DNA of 64,000 bases. Origin: Trichomonas vaginalis G3 (taxonomy: Eukaryota; Parabasalia; Trichomonadida; Trichomonadidae). The stretch spans positions 2,451,797-2,515,796 of the forward strand of contig NC_067204.1 in the NCBI RefSeq assembly GCF_026262505.1, written 5' to 3'. Of this stretch, positions 49,099 through 59,716 are shown piece after piece. A program made the position numbers and the translations under genes. The notes beneath the pieces were generated by a model, which saw nothing but the letters and a program-made list of their open reading frames with translations, was not told where the DNA came from and made no database searches. Position 1 is the first letter of the stretch; the number at the start of each line of letters is the position of its first letter.

Positions 49099-49186
49099 AA
49101 ACTTGAAATCATATGCTTCGCGTATAAACCTTTCAATTCGCTCGAATTTTGAGCGACAGACGCGAAGAATATGATTTCAAGTTTAT
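49099..49186. repeat. foldback repeat, about 26-bp arms
   Basis: AAACTTGAAATCATATGCTT and the complement of GAATATGATTTCAAGTTT face each other around a 35-bp centre. Small MITE-like foldback next to the preceding one. Confidence 0.7.
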
Positions 49187-49368
49187 TTTCAAAATAAAAA
49201 TTTTTAATTTCTGTCTCAATATTTATTTTAAAGATTAGTATTATATTTATCTTGTGTTGAAATAGTCTATGCAATTGCTTGAATAAAGGTAAACATCTGC
49301 AAAATCTTTCAGTGATTGGAATCTATCAAAATTACTCAATGTTCAACGAATATTAAAAAAAAAAAAAA

Positions 49369-49424
49369 GGTAGTGGGGCTTCCAGGCACTTCGTGCCCTC
49401 TAGCCCCGAAGATGTTTAGTATAA
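49369..49424. repeat. left terminal inverted repeat, copy 2
   Basis: Identical in sequence to the copy 1 left end, again preceded by an A-run (about 49355-49368) but with different DNA further out, so the two are separate insertions into A-rich targets or have the A-run as part of the end. Confidence 0.9.
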
Positions 49425-49627
49425 ATGAAGTTTTTATTCGGAAAATTGTTAGTCTTCTGGTGTGAATTCGGAGGACTCTTCTTCTTCCTCCATTGCTTCT
49501 GGGAAGAAGCCTTCTTCTGGGTCGAAAACATTATATAATGTGTCGCTTTTCACAAATTATATATGTTTTCATGTTTTGTCACTTTTCTGTCACTTTTCAG
49601 GAAAAACATTTTTATTATTATATATAA

Positions 49628-50446
49628 ATGAATTTTACAAAACCTCCGTTACCGTTCTTTGGAAATAAGAGTAAATGTAAAGATATTATATTGAGAGAAC
49701 TTAAGAAACTACCGAATGGTCTAACATTTGTAGATTTGTTCGGTGGAAGTTTCTATATATCCCATTTGTGCCATACAATATTCCCAGACTCAAAGATTAT
49801 ATGCAATGACTTCGACAACTATATGGACCGTCTCAAACATATACCAGACACAAACAATATATTGAAAGAGTTAAAAGAAAAGATACCTATAGGTAAGATG
49901 GAACGTATACCATTAGATAACAAAAATATTGTGAGAGAGGTTTTGAAAAAAGCAGAATATATAGACTGGGATAGTATATCTGCTAGACTATTATATAGTG
50001 GTTCTATAAGAGTTCATGACATTGAAACACTTATGTCAAAAGTTTTATATCTTAACTATACAAATGTTTTCAAAGAGGACATAGAAAAATATATTGAGGG
50101 TATAGAGTTTGGGAGATGTTATTGGACAGAGTTGTATGAAAAATATAAAGACAAGGAAAATGTTTTCTTTATAGTGGACCCGCCGTTCTATAACACATGG
50201 GATTTTCAATACCAAGTAGACTGGACTTTGAGAGACTCTTTAGAAACTTTAGACGTTATACATAACCATCCATGCTTTTACTTTACATCCGATAAAAGTG
50301 GTTTGGAAAGTGTCATGAAATGGTTAGAGGACATACATGACTATGAGTTTATATATGACAAGATAGAATATGAGAGAGGTCCTATAAACCGGAGAAAGTG
50401 TCATAACAAAGAAATTTTATTAGTAAGTAAATGTGGTTTGAAATAG
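49628..50446 (+). CDS. D12-class N6-adenine methyltransferase, copy 2
   Basis: 272 residues, with the same PFFGNK, FVDLFGGS and DPPF motifs as the copy 1 gene and only a few conservative substitutions (for example in the last 60 residues). Both copies being fully open, while many other genes are not, suggests the gene is kept by selection or was copied recently. Confidence 0.9.
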   Translation: MNFTKPPLPFFGNKSKCKDIILRELKKLPNGLTFVDLFGGSFYISHLCHTIFPDSKIICNDFDNYMDRLKHIPDTNNILKELKEKIPIGKMERIPLDNKNIVREVLKKAEYIDWDSISARLLYSGSIRVHDIETLMSKVLYLNYTNVFKEDIEKYIEGIEFGRCYWTELYEKYKDKENVFFIVDPPFYNTWDFQYQVDWTLRDSLETLDVIHNHPCFYFTSDKSGLESVMKWLEDIHDYEFIYDKIEYERGPINRRKCHNKEILLVSKCGLK

Positions 50447-50562
50447 GACTACTTGTTTTAGGTTTTTTCCATTGTGTCATTTATTTCTTTGACGTGGCAG
50501 AAAGATATAGAGAATATGAAGATGAACCAATGCCTGCAAATGTTCAGTATATGTACTCGTAA
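50431..50562 (+). CDS. 43-residue membrane protein, copy 2
   Basis: Same frame and overlap with the methyltransferase as in copy 1 (4408-4539); a hydrophobic helix at residues 5-20 and a polar tail. Confidence 0.5.
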   Translation: MWFEIGLLVLGFFHCVIYFFDVAERYREYEDEPMPANVQYMYS

Positions 50563-50585
50563 GAGATATTTTTATCTAATATTAA

Positions 50586-50948
50586 ATGGACGCACAGAAC
50601 TTAGCGAATGCACAGCAACCTGGACAACCAAACCCAGAGAATATTCCAAATGAAGTTAGAATACAAACTGCAATGGCAAACTATGGTCAAGTGCCAACAG
50701 ATGTACAAATGCAAACTGCCATGTCAAATGACGCTGCGTTAGGTTTGCCACCATGGTATGCAAATATGAGATGGAAAGAGTTTTATACAAACCCTGAAGT
50801 GGGATATAAACAACTTTATGCAGATGACGCGAACACAGGAGTTGACCCAGAATATGTTTTCTACCAGAGGAGAAACAGAATGTATGAGCTCCAGTTAAAG
50901 AATGCTATGGAACTCAACATGAAACGTAAGAGACTAGGCGGACATTAG
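50586..50948 (+). CDS. conserved element protein, 120 residues, copy 2
   Basis: Differs from 4563-4925 at only a few residues. Gln/Asn-rich N-terminus with the duplicated QTAM motif and a basic C-terminal helix. Confidence 0.65.
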   Translation: MDAQNLANAQQPGQPNPENIPNEVRIQTAMANYGQVPTDVQMQTAMSNDAALGLPPWYANMRWKEFYTNPEVGYKQLYADDANTGVDPEYVFYQRRNRMYELQLKNAMELNMKRKRLGGH

Positions 50949-50966
50949 ATTTTTACATATAGTAAA

Positions 50967-51209
50967 ATGGGTTTCTTCAGTAAGATAGGAAACTTCTTTC
51001 GAAATGTTGGAAGAGGTATATGGAATGGAATAAAAACCGTAGGAAGAGGAATTTGGAACGGTGTCAAAAATATTGGTAAAAGGGTAGGTCAGTTTGTTGG
51101 TATTATACCTAAAGACCCTGAACCAGAAGAGCAAGCTCCTGTTATACAACAGCCTGAACCTGCACCACAGTCTAGTTGGCAACCAAATCCAACACCTCAA
51201 CCGTATTAA
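50967..51209 (+). CDS. amphipathic, possible pVI-like protein, 80 residues, copy 2
   Basis: Same glycine-spaced amphipathic N-terminus as 4944-5135, with a full Pro/Gln-rich tail ending NPTPQPY. This is the better preserved version. Confidence 0.58.
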   Translation: MGFFSKIGNFFRNVGRGIWNGIKTVGRGIWNGVKNIGKRVGQFVGIIPKDPEPEEQAPVIQQPEPAPQSSWQPNPTPQPY

Positions 51210-51213
51210 AAAA

Positions 51214-52057
51214 TTATATTTTTACCGTTCGATAGTAGTTGTATATGAAACTAAGTTCTAAGTAAAACGCATGGTATAATGGAATTATTCTTTTTCTTCC
51301 ATCTGTAGTAAACCATACTTGAAAGTCTGAAATACTTCCACTTGGTGGTTCGTATAACTTTGTAGGTTTTTCGTAAAAGTCATTTGCCAAGCATAAGAAA
51401 GAGTTTTGGCGCCAGAAAATGAAGCATGAACAATAATAGCATCTTGGTCGAAAACATTTTCATATGTTCCATTAGGGTTTTGACTTCATAAAAGTCTGGG
51501 TGTACTGGATATGCTGCAGGCTGATTTAACATCCTCATAAATCTATACCATGCCAAGTTGTTATATTTTGTAGAAATATAAACGTTTTCTCCAAGGTCTT
51601 CTATTCTATTGATTTTAACAGTTGCATTTTTCTGTCATAAATAATATCGAGATGGTATTCTCCCTCGTCAATGTTATACTGTTTTGCATATTCGATATAG
51701 ATATCGTTTATTTTTTCTTGAAAAGCTTGAAGAGTTGTTTCTAAGTTTACAAGCAAACTAACTTGTAAAAGTTTTCCCTGTTCAAATTTCTCATACATAC
51801 GTTTTTCTTTGTTATAGTATCGAACTTCAAAACCGACCGTAAATGGGAACCATGTATGGCTTCTGAAATGAACTTCATTCTACGAAAGCCAATAGCTTTT
51901 GTGACAGATGGGTCTCTTAGCCATCTTAATGGGTAGTCAAAACGATAGCCTTCATGCTTTACGGTCTCTGTCTCAAACTTTTGACCGACATTAGTAAAAA
52001 GTTCATCTAATGGTTTAGTTGTAGCAACTCTTGAATTTTCTTTTTCTATTGAAGCAT
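51214..52057 (-). pseudogene. spike-like gene at the empty insertion site, copy 2 (broken)
   Basis: The gene that the palindrome splits in copy 1 is here continuous in layout, showing the empty site. N-terminal (KPLDELFTNVGQ, YRFDYPLRW) and C-terminal coding matches copy 1 closely, but the middle is strongly diverged. It is not open in one frame. Confidence 0.65.
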
Positions 52058-52075
52058 ATTTTATCTAGAATAAAA

Positions 52076-53484
52076 ATGTCGAAAGATATTGCTTCCATGA
52101 GAGAAATACAACACAACCGACAACTCATTATGCAAGCTCTAAATAAGAACACAACAAACTTTTCAAACTATTCTAAGATATCTGAGTCATTGAAAGAAGG
52201 AAACTTAAAACTGACATTAAACCCAATGACAGATGAGTTTCTATTTCAAGACAAGAAGAAGAAATACTGTCTGTATAAATCCAACAAAAGGAACTTTAAC
52301 GAGAAACCTATAAATGAACTTCTTTTGAAAGCAGATGTTGACAACAAAGCTGACAAAGAATATGTAGACGATGCAATAGCAAAAGAAGAAGAAAGAGCTA
52401 ACAATGCTTATGCAACAAAGAACATACTCATCCTGAACTAGCAGACAAAACATATGTTGACAATAAAATGTCAAGTGAAGTGACAAGAGCTGAAAACGAA
52501 TATTCTAAAAAGACTCATACACATTCTATATCTGAAATAACAGACTTAAACGTTAGCCTTGAAAAGAAAGCGGATAAGGATTGTGTGGCTAGTGCGTTAG
52601 AGAAGAAAGCAGATAAGGAATATGTGGATGAAAAAGATTAAAGAAATTATAGAAAGGGTTGACTGGTACCATGAATGGACATCGAAGATTTTAAAAACTA
52701 AAGCCGATACAGGATGGGTTTTCAGGATGTTTAGACCTTAAAGCAGATAAAATTATGTTAACGATGAGTTAGAGAAGAAAGCAAATAAGACTCATACACA
52801 TACAAGTTTTACAACTGTTGCTATAGAAAGTATTGAGGAACGGTTGACGTAACTGGTGGGATGCATTATATTGTAAACCTCCCTAACTTTCCACAAGTTT
52901 AACATCGGATGACGACATAACGACGATGAGAAACATTAGATGTAAAGATGTTTATGTCATGAAGGATGAAATAATATTAAATTCACTGCTCAAGATTTAT
53001 ATGACAAGAAAGCAGACAAAAAAGAGCTTCAAAACATTAAAGACAGAAATACTTCAAACATTTATATCCTATAGGCTCTATTTATACGTCAATGAACTCA
53101 ACAAATCCAGAACAGTTCTGGGTTTTGGAACTTGGACTCAAATAGTCGACAGGTTTTTGTGTATTGTGCAAACTCTTCAAAGGAAACAGGTGGAAGTAAA
53201 CGATTTCAGGTGAAACTTTACCTGCACATAGTCACTACATAGATTTAAGTACATCTCAAGCAGGTTGGCATAAGCATAGATATTGGGATTGGTCAGCAAT
53301 GATAAAAGGTAAAGGATATGATGTTAAAGACAACGTTAAGTTTGCTATAAATTGTTACTGGAGTAACACTGAGGGAGGAGGAAACCATACACATCGCGTT
53401 TCAGGATATACGCAAACAACGGGACAAAGTAAAGACTACATGCCACCTTACATGACAGTTTACGCATGGTATAGAAATGCTTAG
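52076..53484 (+). pseudogene. tail-collar fibre gene, copy 2 (broken)
   Basis: Aligns along its whole length with 24830-26239, keeping the KADKEYVD shaft repeats and the collar tip (GNHTHRVSGYTQ, MPPYMTVYAWYRNA), but with many breaks. Confidence 0.75.
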
Positions 53485-54436
53485 TCGTCATTTTCAACTT
53501 CTTTAGCATATTCGTCAGGAGTTGTCTTATATTTGTTAGGAACTGTCTTTGAAAGTATACCACCTTGAACTTTGACAAGTTTGAACGAGGTCTGACAATA
53601 GTAGTTTTACTTCTGCTTTGCAGTGTGTACATTTTGCCATGTTTGCCTAAAACTTCATAATATTCTTCTTGTATACTTTCTTCTATTTTTACGAACACGA
53701 ATGTGAGTACCTGTCGGGTTTCCCATTGTTGTCATAGTCAATAGTATTTTCATGGGTCGCGTTTAGGTATTTCTATTTTTACTTTGTCACCTTTCTGAAG
53801 TTTGAAGCCCAGGATTCTTTCTGTTTTGTCTCTTTTGACTAAATATTAAATAAATATATAGTCTTCTCTAAGTCAGGTTGTTTTTTCATTTCTTCGGGGG
53901 AGTGGTTTCCCAAACCTTTTTGTTTACGGCTATTTGTAAATATTTAAAACTTGTCTCATCTTTGCCATGGAGAAGTGTCTATATTTGTCGTCATATGACT
54001 TTCATTTGCTTCACCACCTTGTGGTTGTTTAAGTCTCTTAACATTTTTATACAACCGTCAATGACACCAAGAGCAGAATGGTTTTGGTCGACAATGAAAT
54101 ATTGGTTTACATTTTTTGAACGCAGATAGTTTTTTACATCATCTGATTTGAAAGAACTTTCACAGTCAGATGTCAGTTTTGTTGGATGGTATTTGTCAAC
54201 GAATATTGTCAAAGCAGTTTTCACATCTAAAATATTTTTTGGACCATAATGGTATGGCTTCACAGTATCTTGTGTTTGACCGACAAATATTAGCCAGTAT
54301 GGTGGTCCATCTGTTCTAACTCTCGGAATTTTCCAAGATATCCATAAACCAAGCATTTGGTGTGAACTAAAGATTTTTATCATGAGTGCTTTCTTTGTCG
54401 CTTTAGAAACATAGGGTCCTTGTTTGGATTCGTCAT
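53481..54436 (-). pseudogene. rve integrase, copy 2 (broken)
   Basis: Aligns with 26236-27195, including LTSDCESSFKSDDV and the following acidic motif. Several breaks. Same overlap of stop codons with the fibre gene. Confidence 0.75.
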
Positions 54437-54454
54437 TTTTTAACCCATAAGAAA

Positions 54455-54852
54455 TGGGTTATTTGGCGCATTAGCAGGAGTTGCATCCAGATTTTTGCCC
54501 GCAGAACAATAGCCAGAGGTGTATTTTGGAGTTGGAAGGAAGATTTTGAGTACATTAGGTATACTTAAAGAGAAAGCACAACCTATTATACAAACTGTAC
54601 AGAAAGGTTGGGATGTAGCACGAGATGCAACAAATCTTATTCCAAATCCTGAAACAAGAGGAAAGTTCAAGGATGGATGGACAATGTAGGAAGACAAGCA
54701 GGAAAACTATTATAACAAAGCAAATGACTACTATAACCAAGGCAGGACACTATATGGACCAAGGTGAAAGATTCTTTAACAGAGGATATAACCATGCACA
54801 ACAATGGGTAAACAATAACCAACCTCAACCGCCTCAAACGTGGGGAATGTAA
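54455..54852 (+). pseudogene. possible minor capsid gene, copy 2 (broken)
   Basis: Counterpart of 27213-27614; the Asn/Gln/Tyr-rich C-terminus (YMDQGERFFNRGYNHAQQW) is kept. Not open in one frame. Confidence 0.6.
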
Positions 54853-54871
54853 AGTTTTTTACTGAGATGAA

Positions 54872-55023
54872 ATGAACAATACAGCATTGAGCAAATGGGT
54901 TCAAGATGGATTTGTCGGCTTCCAGCAGTTACACAACGGTTTGTCAAGTTCTTCCTATTACCTCAGGAAGTTTTAGACCGACTTAAAAAACAACAACAAC
55001 CAGTTGAAAACAAACCAAACTAA
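54872..55023 (+). pseudogene. small basic protein gene, copy 2 (broken)
   Basis: Counterpart of 27634-27786 with the same TTTTTTACTGAGATGAA leader. Not open in one frame. Confidence 0.45.
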
Positions 55024-55042
55024 AATTTTTTACTGAGATGAA

Positions 55043-55634
55043 ATGACCGAAGAAGTTGAAACGGTAGATTTGACACCACAAACAAAAAGTTCAGAACCAT
55101 TGTCAAAACCTGTCAAAGAACTTACAGATGAAGAGAGAAAAATTCAATAATAGAAAGTGCCAGGTCTGGAAATACAAAACCCTAACTACAAAGTCACTTT
55201 TCATAAAAATGGAACGGCAAGTATCTCAAAAAAGAAACAGACTCTCACAAATAAAATATTTGAAGTCTGAAGGAGCTTTCGAGACAAACAGATGAAAAAG
55301 TTTACTTCACTGACCAACAGTTCATTATAGAACATCTCATTGACTTAGAGTCGAAATATTCTAAACTTTACAACAAACACAAAAAGTTGAAAGGAAAACA
55401 AAAACAAATGGCATATGATATTTATGGAAGATGTTGACGACACAACTGTTCTCTGCAAGTGAAGTAAAGTCAGAGAAACCGAAATAGTGACGAAAAACCG
55501 ATAGAAGAAGAAAAACCAAAACTGAAGATAAACCAAAACCAAAGTTTAGTTTGGAAACTAAACCAAGTCAACCTTCATTAGCTGGTATGGGTTGGCGTCA
55601 AAGACTTATGGCAGCAGGCGGTTATGTTAAGTAA
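55043..55634 (+). pseudogene. 194-residue family gene, copy 2 (broken)
   Basis: Counterpart of 27806-28390, keeping the start MTEEVETVDLTPQTK and the final GMGWRQRLMAAGGYVK. Several breaks. Confidence 0.55.
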
Positions 55635-55663
55635 AGAAAAAAATATTTTTTTATTTTATAAAA

Positions 55664-55808
55664 ATGCCCCCATATAGAATGGATAGAAAATCTGCTAGAA
55701 TAAAAGCAGAGTCTGCTAGAATAAAAGCAGAGTTGGGAAACTTGTTTGTTAGATGAGAAATATGAAATGGCATACCATTTTAAAACAATATATTTTTACA
55801 TATATTAA
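55664..55808 (+). pseudogene. remnant of the small basic protein and short-frame genes, copy 2
   Basis: Begins as 28421-28666 does (MPPYRMDRKSARIKAE) and ends with the leader of the next gene; most of the two small genes seen in copy 1 is absent. Confidence 0.55.
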
Positions 55809-56669
55809 ATGCTTCAGGTTGAAAAACAAAGAACAAAAGTAGCAGATACAAAACCGTTAGACTATATCTTTACAAATGCTGGTAGGACTATTTCAGATGA
55901 AGAAATTTCATCCCGAGTATACAGGTTTGACTATCCAATTCGTTGGCTTCAAAGTCCTTCAGATGCAAAGGCAATAGGATTTAGAAGAGTTTTGTTTTCA
56001 AATAGAACTAACGCATTTATGTTCGCAGTATATTTTCATGGGCAGTATAAAGGTTCTGATGGTCTAATAGACAAATTTGACGAAATGAGAATCTTTACAG
56101 TTCGTTCAGACGAAAGTCTTGAGAAAACTCTAAATGACTTTCAAACTCAAATGAACAAATATTATTGGGAATTTCAAGAAAAATACGACTCTTTACTAAA
56201 TGGAACATACTATCTGAAACTAGAATATGACAAGATGAACTCCACCGTTTCATTTCAAAAGATTGAAATTAACCCTCCAAGAGATACAGAGTTTTTATTT
56301 TGGAAAGTAGACAAACGTTCTTGGGCACAATTTCTTCGGTTACTAAACCAGAACGAACCATTACCACCAGATGGTCCATTTCAATTTATACTTCCACCAG
56401 CAGATTTGACAGTTTATAGAAACGTGTTTGACCCTCAAAATGTTATGTGTCATGCAAGTTTCAGTTCAAGCAACAATAGTTTTCTATGTATTGGTAAGGA
56501 CTTTTATGACTTTGCTTCTAAATTCTACGAACCACCTAGTAACAGTTTCTCTGACTTTCAAGTTTGGTTCACAACAAATGGTGTGCAACATATTATTCCA
56601 TTGTACTATGACTTTTATCTCGAATTGTCTTTCATATATAACTACGGAAAAGTGCTGAAAAAGTATTGA
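55809..56669 (+). CDS. spike-like/structural protein, 286 residues, copy 2
   Basis: Almost identical to 28823-29683, with the same KPLDYIFTNAGR, FDPQNVMCHASFS and LELSFIYNYGK landmarks. Fully open, in contrast to the preceding 4.5 kb. Confidence 0.7.
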   Translation: MLQVEKQRTKVADTKPLDYIFTNAGRTISDEEISSRVYRFDYPIRWLQSPSDAKAIGFRRVLFSNRTNAFMFAVYFHGQYKGSDGLIDKFDEMRIFTVRSDESLEKTLNDFQTQMNKYYWEFQEKYDSLLNGTYYLKLEYDKMNSTVSFQKIEINPPRDTEFLFWKVDKRSWAQFLRLLNQNEPLPPDGPFQFILPPADLTVYRNVFDPQNVMCHASFSSSNNSFLCIGKDFYDFASKFYEPPSNSFSDFQVWFTTNGVQHIIPLYYDFYLELSFIYNYGKVLKKY

Positions 56670-56783
56670 ATGTGAAGATATTAGAAAATAACATTTTTTC
56701 TAATATCGTAGAAAACTCATGAAAACAATTTATTTTTGACACTTTCACAAAAAACATAAAAAAGTGCAGTTAAACGTTAAGGT

Positions 56784-57149
56784 TTACTGAACTGGTTGGA
56801 TGTCGCCTTCACAGGTTATGTAGAATGGTTGACCCGAGAAGTGGAACAGTGCTCTGAGAATTTGTATAATTCGTGGAATTGGACTCTCTCTGTTTGGAAG
56901 TAGTATCCAAGGACGCTTGGCAAAGAACTTTATAATGGCTTCCTTCTTTGCTTGCTTTATGTCGTCGTAGGCTGTCCCGTCTGGTATTTGAATTGGAATT
57001 TCGGTCGAAGTCTCGAGATTCAAGACAGCCCTTCCAGACAACCAGAAGCCGAGGGACTTGTTGGCTTTGTCCTTGCCCAAGTACTGCTTAACAACTTCAT
57101 TTATCTCTATAAGGTAAATTGCCTCATCTAATGGCTCGATGTTGTCCAT
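56784..57149 (-). CDS. putative array-binding protein, copy 2 variant
   Basis: 121 residues. EAIYLIEINE, SGRAVLNLETST, QAKKEAIIKF and FSGQPFYITCEGDIQPVQ are the same as in 29798-30172, but the blocks QYLGKDKANKSLGFWL and ILLPNRESPIPRIIQILRAL replace different residues. Flanking DNA is nearly identical between copies, so the change is confined to these blocks and to the adjacent array. Confidence 0.6.
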   Translation of the reverse strand: MDNIEPLDEAIYLIEINEVVKQYLGKDKANKSLGFWLSGRAVLNLETSTEIPIQIPDGTAYDDIKQAKKEAIIKFFAKRPWILLPNRESPIPRIIQILRALFHFSGQPFYITCEGDIQPVQ

Positions 57150-57156
57150 TGTTCTG

Positions 57157-57560
57157 TTTCAGAACTAGTCTTGTACTTTTTCAGAACAATACTTGTACTG
57201 TTTCAGAACTAGTCTTGTACTTTTTCAGAACAATACTTGTACTGTTTCAGAACAATACTTGTACTTTTTCAGAACAAGACTTGAACTTTTTCAGAACAAA
57301 TTTCCCGTAAAAGCTCTCAATTTGTGAGAAAAATTTTCTGTTTCAGAACAATACTTGTACTGTTTCAGAACAATACTTGGACTGTTTCAGAACAATACTT
57401 GTACTGTTTCAGAACAATACTTGTACTGCTTCAGAACAATACTTGTACTGTTTCAAGACAATACTTGTATTGTTTCAAGACAATACTTGTACTGTTTCAG
57501 AACAATACTTGCACTGTTTCAGAACAATATTTGTACTGTTTCAAGACAATGTCCGACGTC
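57157..57560. promoter_or_regulatory. 22-bp dyad repeat array, version 2
   Basis: Seven units (57157-57310) and ten units (57341-57560), every one in exact 22-bp register, flank a 30-bp centre with the palindrome TCTCA...TGAGA. Each unit has the dyad CAG-N-ACAA-N3-TTGT-N-CTG. The sequence is unrelated to the unit at 30173-30475, yet unit length, two-block layout, position and divergent genes are the same. Confidence 0.88.
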
Positions 57561-57890
57561 CCACCAACCCAGTCCATTCCCAAACCAGAGGAACCTAAAG
57601 AACCACAACAGTCTCCTCAGCAAGCTCAGTTCCAGCAAGTACCTCCACCAAATTACTACCAATTTCCACCTCAAGGTTACTACCCACCACAAGGCTTCCC
57701 GAACTACCCTCCTCTGCCTATGCCTTACTTCCCCAACCCTTGGATGTTCCAGCAAGCTCCACCCCAACAATCTCAATCTCAATCCAAATCGAAGAGAGAC
57801 CAAGAGTTCGAAGAAGGTCTGAACCGCTTACGCAAAGAGTACGCTACAGCCCCTATTGAGAGAAAGTTGTTCCCGGACCAAAAAATATAA
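57549..57890 (+). CDS. proline/glutamine-rich protein, copy 2
   Basis: 113 residues from MSDVPPTQSIPKPEEP, with the same PPQGYYPPQGFPNYPPLPM core and charged helix as 30486 onward, ending FPDQKI. The start lies inside the last array unit, so the array overlaps the 5' end of the gene. Confidence 0.6.
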   Translation: MSDVPPTQSIPKPEEPKEPQQSPQQAQFQQVPPPNYYQFPPQGYYPPQGFPNYPPLPMPYFPNPWMFQQAPPQQSQSQSKSKRDQEFEEGLNRLRKEYATAPIERKLFPDQKI

Positions 57891-58777
57891 TTTAGGGTAG
57901 AAGGTTAGATCTAACATGTTTTCTAACACGTTTTCTAACCTCATGAATTTTCATGACTTCTTCGTAAATGTTTTGTCAAGACTTCTTCGTATATGTTTTG
58001 TCATGACTTCATCGTAAATGTTTTGTCAAGACTTCTTCGTAAATGTTTTGTCATGACTTCTTCGTAATGAGTGTAAAGGACCCAAAAATAAAGTTTATGT
58101 TAGAATGTTAGATCTAACATGTTTTCTAACATGTTTTCTAACCTCATGAATTTTCATGAATTTCCTTAAGACAGAAAAAATAAAGTTAGTTTTATTTTAT
58201 ATTTTTTTGTATGTAAGATATGATTTCAGGGATTTTTTTGACGAAGTGTCAATGTTCACTTCGTCAAAAAATAACAGTTATCTAATGAAAAAGTGTCATT
58301 TTATTTTTTTATTTTGTATGTAAGATATGATTTCAGGGATTTTTTTGACGAAGTGTCAATGTTCACTTCGTCAAAAAATAACAGTTATCTAATGAAAAAG
58401 TGTCATGACTTCTTCGTAAATGTTTTGTCAAGACTTCTTCGTAATGAGTGTAAAGGACCCAAAAATAAAGTTTATGTTAGAATGTTAGATCTAACACGTT
58501 TTCTAACACGTTTTCTAACCTCATGAATTTTCATGAAATTTACAGCAAAAATAAAGTTTATGTTAGAATGTTAGATCTAACACGTTTTCTAACACGTTTT
58601 CTAACATGGTCTAAAACTTTCGAAAATCATGAAATTTACACCAAAAATAAAGTTTATGTTAGAATGTTAGATCTCACCTGTTTTTTCACCTCTTGAATTT
58701 TCATGAATTTTCCCGAAATAAAAAATAAAGTTAGTTTTATTTTTTTTATTTTTTTTATTTTGTATAAAAAAATAAAA
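57891..58777. repeat. mosaic spacer, copy 2: AGATCT modules, hairpins, iterons
   Basis: Modules are centred at 57907, 58110, 58487, 58573 and 58669; most are of GTTAGA type and the last is a GTTAGA/GGTGA chimaera. 25-bp iterons lie at 57955-58080 and 58410-58450. Two GACGAAGTG...CACTTCGTC hairpins with T-rich leaders are near 58238 and 58348. No gene. Confidence 0.82.
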
Positions 58778-59716
58778 ATGTCAACAATCGGCACAACAGC
58801 AATACAAACAACTACAGCACCAAACTCGTTAGTCATGAATCCAACATCTATGTTAGTAGAGATGAAAAGCTTCATTCCTTCTTCATATACTTTCGAAACA
58901 GAAATCCAGAAGATAAAGCAAGAACTTTTAACAAGTAATTTAGACTGTAGTGCGAAAGATGAAACAAATGAACAGTATCTTTATGAAATGGAGGACATTA
59001 TTGACCATTTACCCAAATTGCCTGAAATTCAGCAACAAAAACTAACTATTCCTGAATTCGATGAAATAGAAGTCAAAGCAACTGACTCAGTAGAAATAAA
59101 GAAGTTCATACGAAAGGTAAACTATGAGTTTCTAGGATTTCATTGCAACCATAAGGTTATGGACAAAGATTGCGACATGGTATATAAGAATGTTTCTGAC
59201 ATATATAAATCTGAAGAATTTAAGACCTACGACAACTTTGTTTCGTTAGTTGCTGAATGTGTATGGCAGATAAGAGATAAAGATAGAAGAGGGAAGGTAT
59301 GGAATAAACAGATAAAACCAGCAACTTTTGAGTTAAAGAAAACCATTGACGCTTTAGTTGTTTTAGCAGGTAAGGTTTCAGAATATAACGCAAAAATGAA
59401 CCCGCAATGTTCTAAATGTAAAGCAGCAATGAGGAGATATAACTACTCCGTCAAAGAGATAGAACGTATGAGAAACGACTATGCAGACTTAAAGAAAGAA
59501 GCAGAAAAGCCAGCAGAAGATAAAATGGACATGTTAGCATTTCTGAACAAAAACTATCCAACTGCTGACGATTTCCTTCTATCTGACGTCAAGAAGAAAT
59601 ATAAAGAAACCTTCGGCATTGTTAAAACATTCGATGTACTAAAAGAAGAAATAGAGGCTACAAAACTGTTTAAAGTCATGAACCATCGCAACATATACCA
59701 TGTAAAACGCTTGTAA
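58778..59716 (+). CDS. cassette protein with zinc-knuckle-like and winged-helix-like parts, copy 2
   Basis: 312 residues from MSTIGTTAIQ; the start follows the TTATTTTGTATAAAAAAATA leader. Helical N-terminal half; CNHKVMDKDC near residue 130; CSKCKAAMRRYNYS near 210; a coiled coil; and the C-terminal 60-residue DFLLSDVKKKYKETFG module found alone elsewhere. Fully open here. It is framed by modules of opposite orientation at 58669 and 59752. Probably DNA-binding; the family is not recognised. Confidence 0.68.
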   Translation: MSTIGTTAIQTTTAPNSLVMNPTSMLVEMKSFIPSSYTFETEIQKIKQELLTSNLDCSAKDETNEQYLYEMEDIIDHLPKLPEIQQQKLTIPEFDEIEVKATDSVEIKKFIRKVNYEFLGFHCNHKVMDKDCDMVYKNVSDIYKSEEFKTYDNFVSLVAECVWQIRDKDRRGKVWNKQIKPATFELKKTIDALVVLAGKVSEYNAKMNPQCSKCKAAMRRYNYSVKEIERMRNDYADLKKEAEKPAEDKMDMLAFLNKNYPTADDFLLSDVKKKYKETFGIVKTFDVLKEEIEATKLFKVMNHRNIYHVKRL

